A stretch of DNA of 64,000 bases, taken from contig WAEK01000001.1 of the NCBI GenBank assembly GCA_011634665.1, positions 3,434,501 to 3,498,500 of the forward strand. Direction: 5' to 3'. Below the pieces are notes generated by a model, which was not told the origin of the DNA, did no database searches, and saw only the letters and a program-made list of their open reading frames with translations. This document shows, in pieces, positions 1-12,592 of this stretch. The first letter of the stretch is position 1. Every line of letters starts with the position of its first letter. Both the position numbers and the translations under genes were made by a program. This stretch comes from Mortierella sp. BCC40632. Taxonomy: Eukaryota > Mortierellomycota > Mortierellomycetes > Mortierellales > Mortierellaceae.

Positions 1-302
1 CTCTCTCAACACCCCTCTTTTTTTCTTCACTTTATCTCCACACAACAGTAATGCTTGCTATTACCTGGTCTCGATTGCTCGTAGACTTTTTAAACACTTC
101 AATTGTACAATCCGTATAGGCTTTTCCTTTTTTTTTTTTTTTTTTTTACCCAGACAAATGGGTCACCAACATAAATCCAGACTAAATTGAAAGGTGTGAC
201 AAAATGGAAAAAAAAGATATTGGGGTGTGGGGGCGGGGGTCAAGGTAAACTTTCTTTGAAAGAAAAAAAAATCCGGGGGCAGCTCTTTGTATCTTTCTGG
301 TC
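1..302. other. 3' flank of trehalase gene
   Basis: A 20-nt poly-T (about 127-147) and a G-rich patch at 225-240. No gene seen. Confidence 0.5.
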
Positions 303-3300
303 TTATACCCTCTGTGGTCGAACAAGTCGCGTTGTCACATCTGGCTCGTGACCTTTCAAAATAACACTCTGTGGAATTGCCATCCTTGGTTCTTGCAAAA
401 CCACTTGATGCTGTAACTCAATGGGCGACTGTACCAGAACTTGAGTCTCTTTTTCCTCTCCTCCTTCCGGTTCTGGTTTGGTTTCTTGCTGCTTCTTACT
501 TTCGTCTTCATTTCGACCCTTGAAGACCTTGCATGGGTCCATCACTGCGCCCAAGGCGCGTCGGAGTCTCCGGTCCATGTATCCCAATCCAACCTGGTAG
601 CTGGCATTCATCCACCCAAACCCTTCACGTGGAATAAACTTGAAGTCTACACCAACATTGCCATATTCGACTTGGACCTTGTGGGTCATGTTGACCACAT
701 CAAACTTTTCGGGCACAACTCCATTAAAATCGACAAATGACTTGGTAATACTATCGGGGAGAGAGAAGAAGTTACATGGAGAATGGATAGCCCTTGGTCA
801 GTCACTATAGCTCAAACTATGCTCCCCTCCTCATTTTAAAAAATAATACTAATAAAATAAAATATAGAATGCGACTTACGTGTATAGCCAGCGATAGCAT
901 GTTCGCTTTGCTTCTTCATGGAATCCATACTTTTCAAAGCCGATCCAAGCAATGATTTGGTGAGGAGCCCAACCAAAGGGGAAATCCCATTGCCGGTTCG
1001 GTCGTGCAAGACTGATCATTCCTCGAGATGACTCTGTTCCAGAGACGAGTCCTCCTGTTACTTCAAACAATGGTAGAGCAACCGACCTATGGTAGGATTA
1101 CAACCACCAACCCAGAACAAAAGTTAGTTGCAAGAAAAGGGGGGGGATAGTGAAGCATGAAAAAAAAAAAAAAAAAAAAAAAGGCCTCTTAGTAGGACTT
1201 ACATCATTCGCTCGGCCTTTTCTCGCTCGGCACATCCTGCCCACATGGTATAGAAGGTCGTGACGCTCTCATAGTTGCCCATCGTCTTTAACCGTGTATC
1301 GTAGTCAAAGTACATCCCGCGCTCCTCGTTCCAGCAATAATGATCCACTTTCTGCTGTCGACTCTTGGCTCGCTTAAACCATTCAGCAGAAGTGTGAATC
1401 ACTTTTCTGTCCGAGGTCGAATCTTGGTCTTCTTCACTCTTTTCTGTATCGTGGACACTGTTTTCATAACTTTTAAAAAAAGGCGTCTCAAAGGAATCAC
1501 CAAAGATGGACTGGATGGTCTCGGCAATATCCATCTCGTACTTGTAAAGTAACGCATTCAGGTCTACTGTTGCAATGTCTGCACAGCAATTGTCAAGTCG
1601 ATAGCTTGTATCATGTCCAGATTCACGCACTGCTCGGTCGTGTTTGAAGTAATTGTCGAGAGCCGGCTCCTTCAATTCTCCTTCGTTGTATCGTCGACTG
1701 TATTCCTGAATTGACAACCCATTCTCGTCGGCGAAGGGCTTGATCACATGGTCAAAGTGCGATGCCTCGGTCTCTGGCGGCATTCCGATGCCTTCACTAT
1801 AAAAGCGTGATAGACCGGATTCAGGATCGTATCGAGGCTGTGACATCCACACTGTAAAGTACTCTTTGATGGCAGCCGTCAATGTTGTCGCCAGCCACTG
1901 CTTGTTCTCTGACTCGAGTGTATAAGGAAGTCGCTCATATACTTTCAACATCATATCTGTCATGAACGGTGGCTGTGTCCTCAACAAGTAATAGCTTCGG
2001 TTGGCGTTCAGGATCTTGCCATAATGTTGGATCTCGTACACAAAGTTGTCGACCATTCCCTTGGCTAGCTCTAGTCGTCCATCCACCAACAGCCCCAGGG
2101 ACTCAAAGTAGGAATCCCATCCGTACATTTCATTAAATCGGCCACCAGGAACCACAAACGGTACACCTTTCAAGGTCTCATTCCCTTCTTCGTCTTTGTG
2201 TTTGGTCATGGCTAAGGCCAGGATACCAGGCTTGTCGTTGATTGACTGCACATACTTGGGAGTGATCTCTTTGGGAAGTTCCTCGACAGAGAGTTTCAGT
2301 TCCGGTTTGGACAGACTCACTTTTTGATAGTACTCCAATGTCTCTTGTTCGCCAAATGGGACATAGATTTTGGGTGATGTGTTCTTGGATCTGTTCTTGG
2401 GGTCCTTTGAAATCGCCTCGAGACCTTCAGCATCGATGCGTCTCGTCAACCCATCCCAAAAGTGATGACGGATCATTCGAGATAACCGATCGACTGGGTT
2501 TTCATTCAATCGAGATTCATCCAGTACCACATAGCGTCGTCCATAATCCTGGGCCAACGCGAGCTCCTGCAAGAGATTGCTGAGCATGTAGGTACCCCGA
2601 ATGTCGTACTTGTTGAACCCAGCCGAGTCTGCGGTACCCAAAGTAACCACCTTGGGTCCAATATCATTTACTGTGATCTGGAAATCGCCATCGGTGTCTT
2701 CTTGTTCAAGGATCAGCCGCTGTGTTTCTTCTACGTCGATCAGAAAACGCCTAGGTTTGCTCGCCTTGACATCTAGGGTCGACAGAAGGGAGAAGAGGAG
2801 TGTTTTAGCAACTTGCTGCGAGGAGAAACAGGAAAAAAAAAAGAGAGAAAAGAAAAAAGAAATGTATACACTACTAGTGCTACTGCTAATAATAATAATA
2901 ATGAAAATAATGAAACCCACCATGGGAACCTCGCCGTTGTCTTCTGTATCGTGTACCCGACTCAGAATTAGGGTCACCATTCGGATAATGCGACAGTGGC
3001 ATTTTTGTAGCCTATCGAAGGTTTCCAAGGGAAAATAGGGATATTTTTTTTCCAATAAGGATACATACTTGTGAAAAGATGGATGGAAGGGGACACTGAG
3101 CGTCTTGCAGAAGGGGGGGAAACAGGGTTTAACGTTTATCATGCGCCAATGCACCACCTCTTTCAGTCTCTTGTACTGTCGATCGGCTCTGCAGTGCTCT
3201 GTGGTGCTCTGTGTGTTGGGGCGTCATCCGTCCAGTAAACCACAGAGTAACTCGTCTACCAAGTTGCCCGAAGAGGGCTGTATCCCATTCTCTCTCTCTC

Positions 3301-3706
3301 TCTCTCTCTCTCTTTTCTAATGAGATGTTCAGACTCTGGACTAGCTTCCGGGCATATCTATCATCCCTGTTCTGACTAGGGCATAGTTCGTTCTTCAGAC
3401 CAAGATATCCTAAATCCTAGTCTAGAGGAGAAATAGAAAAAAAAAATAGAAAAAAAAATAGAAAAAAAAAGGACTTACTCCAGCAAGAGTTCTATGGCGG
3501 TTGATGTAGCTAGCGTGTACATAATCCTCGTTTCCAGCTGCCTTGTTAATCCTCGGTCCTGTTGTCACTTTGGTAATTCCAGTAGCTGGTGGCAAGGTTG
3601 GGATCGGAGAGGCTGCTCTGGAAGAGGCAGCAGAGCCAAAGGAAAGCCATGGAGTCTCTGAGCCGCCATTGGCGCCTTTGGGTGAAGGGGATAAAAGGTC
3701 AGCCAT
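303..3706 (-). CDS. NTH1: Neutral trehalase (GH37), six exons
   Basis: Hydrolyses cytosolic trehalose to two glucoses. Exons in coding order: 3706-3479, 3103-3069, 3011-2921, 2815-1203, 1086-880, 750-303; phases agree at every junction and give about 873 aa. Seen: trehalase signature 1 (PGGRFNEMYGWDSY, about residues 341-354), the RESGHDTSYR block whose Asp (about 520) matches the family's catalytic acid, signature 2 (QWDFPFGWAP, about 688-697), and the C-terminal VPEKFDV and VEYGNVG blocks. An EDTDGDFQI segment before the catalytic domain matches the Ca2+-binding region of fungal neutral trehalases, which serves 14-3-3/PKA activation in yeast. No signal peptide, so not the acid form. The N-terminal exons (about 118 residues) are the least certain: exon 2 is 35 nt, and exon 3 could instead start at 2960. 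Intron 1 (375 nt) carries a CT run. Confidence 0.93.
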
Positions 3707-4783
3707 ATTTATGGGTGTCGGTTAGGCTGATGTTTGGCCGGTTGTGGGTTGTTGCGGTGTGGTTCCCAGGAGGGGGTGTATGTTCTTTGCTCTTTTGGTC
3801 CGTTCGCAGGTTGTTGTCGCCGTTTTAATTGTATACAAAAGAGTCCGTGCAACTTGGAAAGGGTTGAAGGAAGAAAGTGGAGAAAGTGGTCATGCAGAGT
3901 TCAATAAAAGAAAAAGTCCTGTTCTGATGGGAGAGGCGATGGATGCATGAAAGAAAAGGAAAGAAAAAGTCAAGGAGAACAAATGGAATCAGACGAATGA
4001 AGACATTCAAAAAAAAAAAAAAGTGAATGTGTGTGTCTGTGACGTGGGGTCTCTGTTGCAGCCTAGCCGAGAAGTGAAGTGACCTTGCAGGCACTTAGCG
4101 CCGCCCTGTGTTCTGTGCCATGCACCCGCATCCACACTATGCGGTCATCATGTCTTTGCTCGACCTCTCTCCAGCTTCCCTGTGGACACGCAGCGTACAA
4201 GGATCGGAAATGCGCGTACATGAGCTATCCTTCTCCCTGTCCACCCCAAGTACGGGTTCCTGACCAGAGTCATTCCCCCGTCCACAGCCTTCTTTCTAAT
4301 GATCGCTCTTGCTATTTGCTACTCTTTTGCTCCTTTCGGACAGGCACCGACCCGGGGAGCAGGGAACCTACCTCTGGCGATTGAACTAAAAGACCGAGAG
4401 ACGGGTCAAAAGGTCTTTCATCTCGGACAAAGTCAGGCTCAACCACTCTTCTCTCTCACTCTCACACAGAGCGCATGCACAATTCACATTTTTTGTCTTG
4501 TGTTTCTACTCCAAGCCAAGGACCTCATTGAGGTCATCATGCGCGCAGACCACCAGCTTTCTCGCTGGGTACCGTTGTGACGGCTCCCAGGATGAACTTT
4601 CTTCCTTCCCTTATTCGCTTATTCCTCTTCCGTGCCACCATTCATCGCTAGAGCAACCATGAGCAAAAAAAGGGTCTGTGGTATGGTTACCATGGCCATG
4701 CCGGGGCCTTTCTATATTGTCTATGTATTAGGGGCATTTTTTTGTCTTTGTTTTTCTCTCTTTGCACGGGATTGGACTCACAA
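3707..4783. other. Intergenic, trehalase 5' flank / SLC41 3' flank
   Basis: Contains short chance ORFs, a poly-A (4009-4021) and an AGGGGG near 3767. Trehalase and SLC41 run in the same direction here. No gene recognised. Confidence 0.5.
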
Positions 4784-5813
4784 CTAGTTGCTGCTGCTGG
4801 TGGTCGTTGCGGATCCATAATGCAGTGCCCAGAATCCCACTACCAGAAAAGCCGTGCCAATCACATCAATCAGCGAGGTCCTATGTTCACAAACAGTTAG
4901 AAAATGCTCAAGTTAGTCTCTTTTTCTCCCTTTGTCGCGGATATTCCAAGATGCACATCCACACACACACACTCTCTCTCTCTCACACACACACAAGCGC
5001 ACTCTCCCTCTTCTACCAAACAGATGAATATCAATTCTACTTACAGCAAAGGTAAAACATAGTTATCAGGATCGTAGCCCCACCTCCAGAACCAGTGTGT
5101 GATCGACTTGGCCATTAGAAGTGAGATGATTACCAAAGAAATGGCAACTAAACCATACACCGCCACCACGGCCACACTCCACTGAACATGACCCAACTCC
5201 AAGAGTCCTATCACAGCAAGGAACAGGATCTGGATAGGAAGATGGACAGCAAAGAGGATCCGTTCCGTTTCCCGATAGTTCTCCTTCATATTTGAGTGAA
5301 GTGAGGTACTGATACGACTCGCATAGATGGATCCAATGTTGCCAGTAAGACCGTTCAGGACAGGTGAAATGAGAGCCATTCCTGGATAGTCATTAATGTA
5401 CCGTTCCAGTGTCAATCCGGCAGTACTTGAGATCACCATCGCTCCAAAGACGGGTACCCAGCCCTCCTTCACGACTTCACATACAAACTTGTTACGCCTT
5501 ACAAAGACCGTCCATGCTGGAATCAGTCCCAGCAAGAACACTAGAAGCACGATTGAGATTGGCGAATCTAAGGCACAGGGAAAATAAAAAGAAAAAAGTT
5601 TCTTTTAGTAAGTCATGATTGTTGTCACCTTCTTTCTTGGGTCATATCAAATTGGACTGTTCAAACGTTAACTCTCTGAGCTTAACACCTTACTTATAAT
5701 CTTCTGGAGCACAACAGCACATCCAGCCAAGATAATTAGAGTAATCAGATCACCAAATGAGGAAGCAAGTGGACAGGCAATGTTGTCTATCAAATTGTCG
5801 ACAGGGGGTAGAG

Positions 5814-5864
<51 letters not shown>

Positions 5865-8339
5865 AGTATCTGTCCATTTCATCCGAGAATGAGAACAAAG
5901 AACGTGTGTGCTCCTGGAGGAAGGGGGGGGGGGACCTGAAAATTGATGTTTACCTGGATTGACGTTGTACCGGCGACAGATGAGGACCAGCCCACACATA
6001 AAGCCGCCGAGGATAAAACTGCTCATGGCTGCACAGAGCATACTTGCCGTGATCATCAAACAAATCTCATTGACGTTGTTGTTTGTCGGATGAACCAATA
6101 TTCCGAGTCCAAACGCAAACAGACCCGCTACCGATCCAACGGCCAAACTCTGCAACTGTAGAAGGGCCAAATTTCCAATAATGAATGCCCTCCTTGAAGC
6201 CTTTGAATCCAGAACTCCCATATTAGACTAGATTACCGATTTCAAGGGGAAAAAAAAATAGTAAAAATAGAAGTATTTCACATACATACATGTAGATCTC
6301 ACTTTGATTAGACTCTTGCTTCAATGGCACTTGCTTTTCATAGCGATAGAAGTAGGTAGAGAGAAAAGGGACTTACAGCAGTTGAAAGACGACTTGCAAG
6401 GTTCATCTCCAAGTTTCCTTTGAGGTTGAGCAGAATCGGGATCAGGATAATGAGTTCTGAAATGTCAACAAATACTTGCCAATGCTATAGGATCGACAGC
6501 AATAGAGGTAAAGGTCAGCGGGAAAAGAAAAGAAAAACGAGTAAATAAGCATGGCCATCACCGCAACTATGGTGATGTGTATTATCAATCCTCTTGGTAA
6601 CACGGGCCTGTCGCAACAAATGGAGACAATTTGATTTCCCCGAAAGCAAAGTATAAAAAAAAAAAAAAAAAAAAAAAAAAGTCAAATGCAATGCACCAAA
6701 TCCCTGGTATATTGCTGTGCAAACCTTACTTGAATAACATCCAACAACCATCCTGCGCAAATTAGTCCGCTAACAGCAATGACCAGAGTCGTTGATGCCT
6801 ATTTTGATTACCGGGGTTAAAAGAAAGAAGAAAAGAGTTTGGTCAGACAAAGGCTCATTTGAATGGTTGACAGTGGTGGCAACCATAATGTCTCAGTCCA
6901 ACTCGCATTCTTCAAAATCCAGAGCTGCCAATCCCAAAAACAAATTTCCTGTAACCCAATGTTGGCAGGCAATGTCCACACGGCCGCTCTCCATATCCAT
7001 GTCTCGTAAAATAAAAAGAACGCGAGACTTGACTTTTACATATCCTGGTGAGATAAACTCACGTAGGTGCTGGGAGAGTTGATCCAGGCTTCTACAAGCT
7101 CCTTTTCATGCGCTAAAGCAGGATGTTCTTCTTTCCATACTCTCCTCCTCTTCTTCCACCCCCACCCCCACCCCCCCGCATCCTGTAAACACCCAACAGA
7201 AAGAGTTTCGATCATCAACGTGCTCAAAGTCCATGGCGCGTACTGATCCAATCAGAAAATTCGCTCTTCAGGGACAGAGACAAAAAGAGAAAATCGCATG
7301 CAAGAGAATATCGCGCACACACACCACACACACACTCTCTCTCTCTCTCTCTTTTCAGTAAAATAACGCGACTTCAACCTTTTTTTTTTTTTTTTTTTTT
7401 TTGTTCTCTGTTCTCTGTTGGCCAAATTGCTGAGCCATTTGCGACATACCGTTCTATATTCAGAACGACATGTATGCTTTCACCTCCCATTCACAGCCAT
7501 TTCTATGGTCATCTCCCTCTCCCTCCTCTCCTTACCTGCATCAACAGTCCATCTCCTTGACTTTCCCGATACCCTGCCAGGCCTCCTTCTTCATCCACTC
7601 CTCGTCCATGTCTTCCTCCAGTTGGCTCAGCAAAACTAAAGTCCTCGGTAGAGGTGTATTTTGGGGGTGGCGATGCTAGTGCTGTATCCGTGTCTGTATC
7701 AATGTCGGTGCTACTTCCAGAGGATGACCCTGATGTCGCACCGACCACAGGTCCTGTTGTCCGCGTTGCTGTGGTCACGGTGGTGGTAGTTGTGGTGGTG
7801 GTGATGAGTTCATGTGCGATTTCGGGGGATTCGTCCACCATCACAGGGATGACAATGTTGTTGGTCTGCAAAAGCGATTGAGGACGGGTGACACTGGTCC
7901 TTCGGGAAATAGTCGAAGTTGTCTGGGTTCCGCTCTGGGTCGAGTCCCGAGTAAATGATCGTGGGATGGGCGCATCACCTTCCGAATCCTCGCCTTCTGC
8001 GAAAGCAGGCATCGCTGCTGTTGTTGCTGTTGAATTTGGATTGGGTGATGGCTGCAAATCTCCAGTCATGATGACGGATCGAGAGCTACTCCTGCTATGA
8101 GATCGGTGCCGAACCTGTCGCGGGCTGTGATGAGGCTGCTGTTGGTGCAATGGATGATAATGATGGTGCGACTGGTTGTTGCTACCACTGCTATAGGATC
8201 CCCGAAACTGGTTGGGGCTGTAGTTACTACTGTCGGGATCAAGGTCGTCGTCGTCCTGACCAGCGTCTTGTGTGTTCCTCAGCGGACTATAGGTCGCCTT
8301 GGAGAAAGGCGGCGTAGAGGAAGAAAAGAGGTTGGACAT
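4784..8339 (-). CDS. SLC41/MgtE-type divalent cation (Mg2+) transporter, eight exons
   Basis: Predicted Mg2+/divalent cation transporter of the SLC41 (MgtE-like) family in plasma or internal membrane. Exons: 8339-7536, 7182-7063, 6798-6730, 6484-6377, 6227-5954, 5786-5694, 5567-5045, 4880-4784; all phases match, giving 695 aa. Residues 1-268 are a low-complexity Ser/Thr/His-rich cytosolic extension. The first TM helix ([20 protein letters not shown]) follows at about 311-330. The first SLC41 repeat then shows [35 protein letters not shown] and [18 protein letters not shown]. The second repeat shows [17 protein letters not shown] and [20 protein letters not shown]. The last exon adds a helix and a Ser/Thr tail. 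The exon 4 and exon 5 blocks are diagnostic for the family; substrate specificity is inferred from it. A (GA)n tract lies in the intron at 5787-5953. Confidence 0.9.
5818..5861. repeat. (GA)n microsatellite in an SLC41 intron
   Basis: About 22 GA units; on the coding strand it is a CT run just after donor-side sequence of the intron between the NVNP and DNIACP exons. Confidence 0.9.
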
Positions 8340-8699
8340 CTTGGCAAATTGGGGTCTTGTGAGGTGTTGATATATGGAATAGTGTCCTGGATGAGGTGGA
8401 CTTGGTGTTGTTTACGGACTGGTGATGGACGGGTACGATGGCTGTTCCTGAGACGGACACTGCTGGGTTCTCTCTCCAAATTGGTCACTTGAGACTCCAA
8501 AGTAAGGAGGAAGAGGAGGTGCGGCGAGGCGAGGAGGAAAAAGAGAAGGGGGGAGGAGCAAAAAAAAAAAAAAAAAAAAAAGCACCTCTCCGACACACAC
8601 GGACAGGTTCCGATCGCGTTTCTGTTTAAAGACCCAGGGACCAAGGGTTGGGCGCAATCTCCTTTCAGGATGCTAAGGTACTTTGGCAGCAAGATTGTA

Positions 8700-8745
<46 letters not shown>

Positions 8746-8837
8746 TCGTCCCGGGGCAAGGGTGAGTGAATGCGGCAAGAAACAGAGGGGGAGGAGGGGG
8801 TCCTTCGAGGAGGTGAATGCAAGGAAGAGCAAGAGAA

Positions 8838-8908
<71 letters not shown>

Positions 8909-9641
8909 CAGAGATAGAGGGAAAAAAAAAAAAAAAACGGGCAGAGACGAAGGACCAAGAACAGATGAGGATGGACAACAAGGGGTCAGTGAAACAACCC
9001 GGCGGGCAACGGGGCACCCAAAGCCGCAGGGTGGATAGAGAGAAATATGGGAGGAGAGGATAGCAACAGACAAATGGGAATGAGGGGACAAGGACTGGAC
9101 AGGAGGAACGCGATGCAGATGAGCGAGGGGGTCGGGGAACCTGATGGGGTCAGGTCAACTGGCCTTGTCTGGCTAAATGGAGGATGGTGTGGAATCGGGA
9201 ATGTCGTCTGATCGTTCCTTACAAAAAAGGATGACTGCAGCAGCAACAGGGCAGGATGCAAGGCAGCAATTCGAACAAGCACAATGGCACTTTTGGCAAT
9301 AATGGCAATGGCAATGGCAATGGCAATGGATTCTTTGGTAAAGGCTAGTCGGATGGGGACAATGACATGAAGAAAGAGAATGAAAGAGCGCTAAGTTGCA
9401 AGAATGATAAAGGCTCGAGGAAACAACGCACCCCCACTCCCACTCGCCCACCCCCGCTGCTGACGACCAAGGACCAAGCAAAATGCGGTTTGCTCAATGC
9501 TCAACCAGAAAACGAGATTGAGACTGGAGAGTGTTGACAGTGGATAGAAGGCCAATTCTTCCGTACAACAACGACTCGGCTCGCGATCATAACCCAGCCA
9601 AGGAAAGTTGAATCTCTGCTCAGAGCAAAACAATAAAAAAA

Positions 9642-9689
<48 letters not shown>

Positions 9690-10900
9690 CTGCGAGGGTG
9701 TTTGGCCATGTCCAAGCGGACGACTGGTTCATCCTGTGGTAGACCCTTGGATTCGTGAGATTCGTGGACGGGATTAGCATTTTGCTCCGTGCAGAGAGCC
9801 CTGTCTGCGGGTCTGCTCACAAACAATATTATTGCATGGATCGTCCAGGTACATATTCTCCAATGGCCATCTGTCGGCCGTTTTGGGTTTTGGGTAATCG
9901 TTCAAGTCCATGTCCTTACTGCCTTACCTGGGGGTCGCTGAGCTCCTCCCCATTTCATAGCCCTCACCGTAGAGCAGTTGCACTTTGAGCTACGGGATCA
10001 TTGTCATGCTGCATCTCTCGATAGTCGATAAGTCCCCCATCCTAATTTTGGCTAGTCCTTCCATATCAAATGCCTCGAATGGTTGCTCTGGCCCCCCTTT
10101 GAGCGACAACAGCAGACCAGAGCCAATTTACCAACCGCCCGCAAATAAACACCATGCGGATGATTGTAGTGTAACAGGATCGGCGATCGACATGACTGTT
10201 CCACAAGAGTGTTCCGTCGAACTCTGGCACCTGAGGGGTGTCTCTAGTGGCGAGCTCATTCACCGCTAGGGAATGAATGCCTTGGGGAGATTGTCTCGGA
10301 TGGTAGAGAGAAAGCACAGGAGACTGAGCACGAGAATAACCCGTTTTGAGTACGCTACCCATTCTGGTCTTTACAGCCATAATCCAGAATCACTCTCAGT
10401 CCGAAAGCGCGATCGGGATAAGAAACACCCGTTAGTCACCAGAGTCAGTGGTATCGCACGCTTGGAGTATGTCTGGAGCGTACCTGGAGCATTCCTGGAG
10501 CATATCAAGAGTGTGCCTGAGGTGCACTCGATAGTCGCCACCAAGACTCGCCTAGACAATCATCACCAGGTTCTGGTTCACCATCTACAAGCCAATCATG
10601 ACACGTCCTTCCGACTTTTGGTCTCTCTCCCCTAGACACCAGCCTGTCCATCGTAGTACACAGTGTGGGTCCAGTCCTTTGTGACAAACGTGGACAACTG
10701 TGGTGGTTCTTGGTCAATTACCATTTTTACCGTTCCTCTCAATCCATCTTTCATTTCTGGTCATTTCATTCTATCCACCAACTCGACAGTCCATCGTGAT
10801 CATTCTCTCTTGGATCGCACGCAGCTTTCGGGATCCCCTGTAATCTTTCATCTTGCCAAACGGGCCAGAGGATCACAACATCGGACGCTCCTCGCTACCA
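8340..10900. other. Gene-poor spacer with (GA)n and poly-A tracts
   Basis: 5' flank of SLC41 and of the orphan at 10901. Holds poly-A (about 8561-8581), GA tracts at about 8704-8742, 8839-8901 and 9644-9688, and a (TGGCAA)n patch near 9302-9330. Translations of the repeats give long Leu-Ser or Arg-Glu ORFs that are not genes. Nothing recognisable from 9690 to 10850. Confidence 0.6.
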
Positions 10901-12592
10901 ATGGACCAGGATCAAGGACCCTTCGACAAACTCTGTCGAGGTGTCTTCCTCTCCAGCAACCATGGTAGTAATGACATCACCATCGATGAGACAGCTCTCA
11001 GCCTGCTGTCCCGTGCTCAAGTCTATGGGTTGCCAAACTCATTCACCATCACGCCATCAGCCCCTTTGACCCCATCAACCCATACTATTGAAGACCCACC
11101 AGACCACAGGACATGCTACCGTATCCATCTCGAATCAATTGATGACCCAGCACTCTACCAAGGCGTCTTTGACACTCTAGTCCGGGCAATTGACCCATCT
11201 GTACTGATGCAACTTCCTTTCGACCGGAACCTGACTGGACACGGCTCAGTTTCCAGGACAGAGGCATGCGAAGCACCTCTGGATGCCAATGTTGTTCTCG
11301 ACATGACTGGGTTGGATGAAGCCGCGACCACCTCGGCTGCCTCTGCAGAGGCAGGACCAATGAACGAGACACAACAGGGTCCAGGGTCACCATCAGTGAT
11401 GTTGTTGGTGCCTACAAAGGAATGGCTCCAGCTAACAGCTCGGATCCGTTTCTGGCGTGCAGAGTCCCACAGGATTAAAGCTGTTGAAAGAGAAGAGACT
11501 CTTGACAGACTCTTGAGCGAATGCTGGACGCCATCTATGACTCCACTATTTTCAACTACCACAACCACTGTTCAGGCGTCTTCCCCGGCATCACCCACAA
11601 TTCTCTTAGCCCCTATTTCATCATCACCACAAGGACTCGGAACTCGAGCGTCCCCTCTCAAGCTCCTTTCTCAGGAACAACAGTTGTCAACATTGGCTCA
11701 GTTCATGGCCGATTACGGAGAGAGCGAGCCTTCAGCTTCGTCCATTCTCCGAGGACTCTTAGACCTGATGCGACGTCAACTTACTGAGGCTCGAGTCCTA
11801 TCCTGGACCTTTGACCGAGCCAACCTCACGGAGCAACGACCTGAGGTCACAGTCGCATTTTTAGATCTGATGGCAAAACTAGGTCTCGAGGCCGTGGTAG
11901 TAGCTTCCGGACAGACACCGATGGTACACTCTTCAGAGCCCTCCACAACCTCTATAAGTCCTGCATCGACCCTGGGGCCGGCGGCGACAGCCACACCAGC
12001 GACGACAATTAAAGAAGAGAATACAGTGGCTTCGACAGACTTGACTTGGACATTTGGGTTCAATATGGACGATCGACGGCTGCAGTACTGGATCCATTCA
12101 GTCCAGCAATCTAGCTTGCCCTCACTCAAGGTGGATGACCACACACTCTTGCCTACAACAGCAACAATCAAATCCAACGGGAATAGTAAACTTCACGAGA
12201 ACAATGCATCGGCAAAAAACCCAATCCCGGTCGTGGTCCGAAAACGCTTTCTCCAGGATCGAAATACTATCGCTGCGGGAAATATCCAAGTGTGGACGAT
12301 GGATGGCAGTAATAACGGCCCTACTGTGAGCCGAGACGGATCTCTTGTGCTTGCATCATCATCCTATGCCTTGTCTCTCACCGGTTCAAGCCCAAAGTCA
12401 GGATCATCAGGAGCAGCACTGTTTGTGGATCGAGTCCGAGCAGACGTAAAATACTATGCTCGCTGGGCGACTACATGTGGTGGACGATTAGATTGGATTT
12501 GGACTTGGTTGATTTCTTCCTTAGCACGGACACGGCGTCATCGTCGTCATGAAGCCGGCCATGCCAACCGACCAAACGATGAGAATGTATGA
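10901..12592 (+). CDS. Orphan 563-aa protein, unrecognised
   Basis: Single open frame read from the first in-frame ATG; the frame is open upstream but without ATG. I recognise no family. Two or three ordered blocks (about residues 20-130, 170-210, 260-350) alternate with Ser/Thr/Pro/Ala-rich linkers typical of disorder. Ordered segments include a region with YRIHLESIDDPALYQGVFD and an amphipathic stretch around LLDLMRRQLTEARVLSW. Near the C-terminus LDWIWTWLISSLA is followed by a highly basic RTRRHRRH tail; this could be a tail anchor or a membrane-associated helix, but it is short. Codon use and the length of the frame support a real gene. It is convergent with the coiled-coil gene at 14308-16032. 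Function unknown. Confidence 0.7.
   Translation: MDQDQGPFDKLCRGVFLSSNHGSNDITIDETALSLLSRAQVYGLPNSFTITPSAPLTPSTHTIEDPPDHRTCYRIHLESIDDPALYQGVFDTLVRAIDPSVLMQLPFDRNLTGHGSVSRTEACEAPLDANVVLDMTGLDEAATTSAASAEAGPMNETQQGPGSPSVMLLVPTKEWLQLTARIRFWRAESHRIKAVEREETLDRLLSECWTPSMTPLFSTTTTTVQASSPASPTILLAPISSSPQGLGTRASPLKLLSQEQQLSTLAQFMADYGESEPSASSILRGLLDLMRRQLTEARVLSWTFDRANLTEQRPEVTVAFLDLMAKLGLEAVVVASGQTPMVHSSEPSTTSISPASTLGPAATATPATTIKEENTVASTDLTWTFGFNMDDRRLQYWIHSVQQSSLPSLKVDDHTLLPTTATIKSNGNSKLHENNASAKNPIPVVVRKRFLQDRNTIAAGNIQVWTMDGSNNGPTVSRDGSLVLASSSYALSLTGSSPKSGSSGAALFVDRVRADVKYYARWATTCGGRLDWIWTWLISSLARTRRHRRHEAGHANRPNDENV

Noticed and set aside
8279..9091. 270-codon Leu/Ser-rich minus ORF and overlapping Arg/Glu ORFs
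   Set aside because: Translations of the (GA)n/(CT)n tracts.
10853..10900. Upstream extension of the 563-aa frame
   Set aside because: No ATG; the reading starts at TTG, which is not expected in a fungal nuclear gene.
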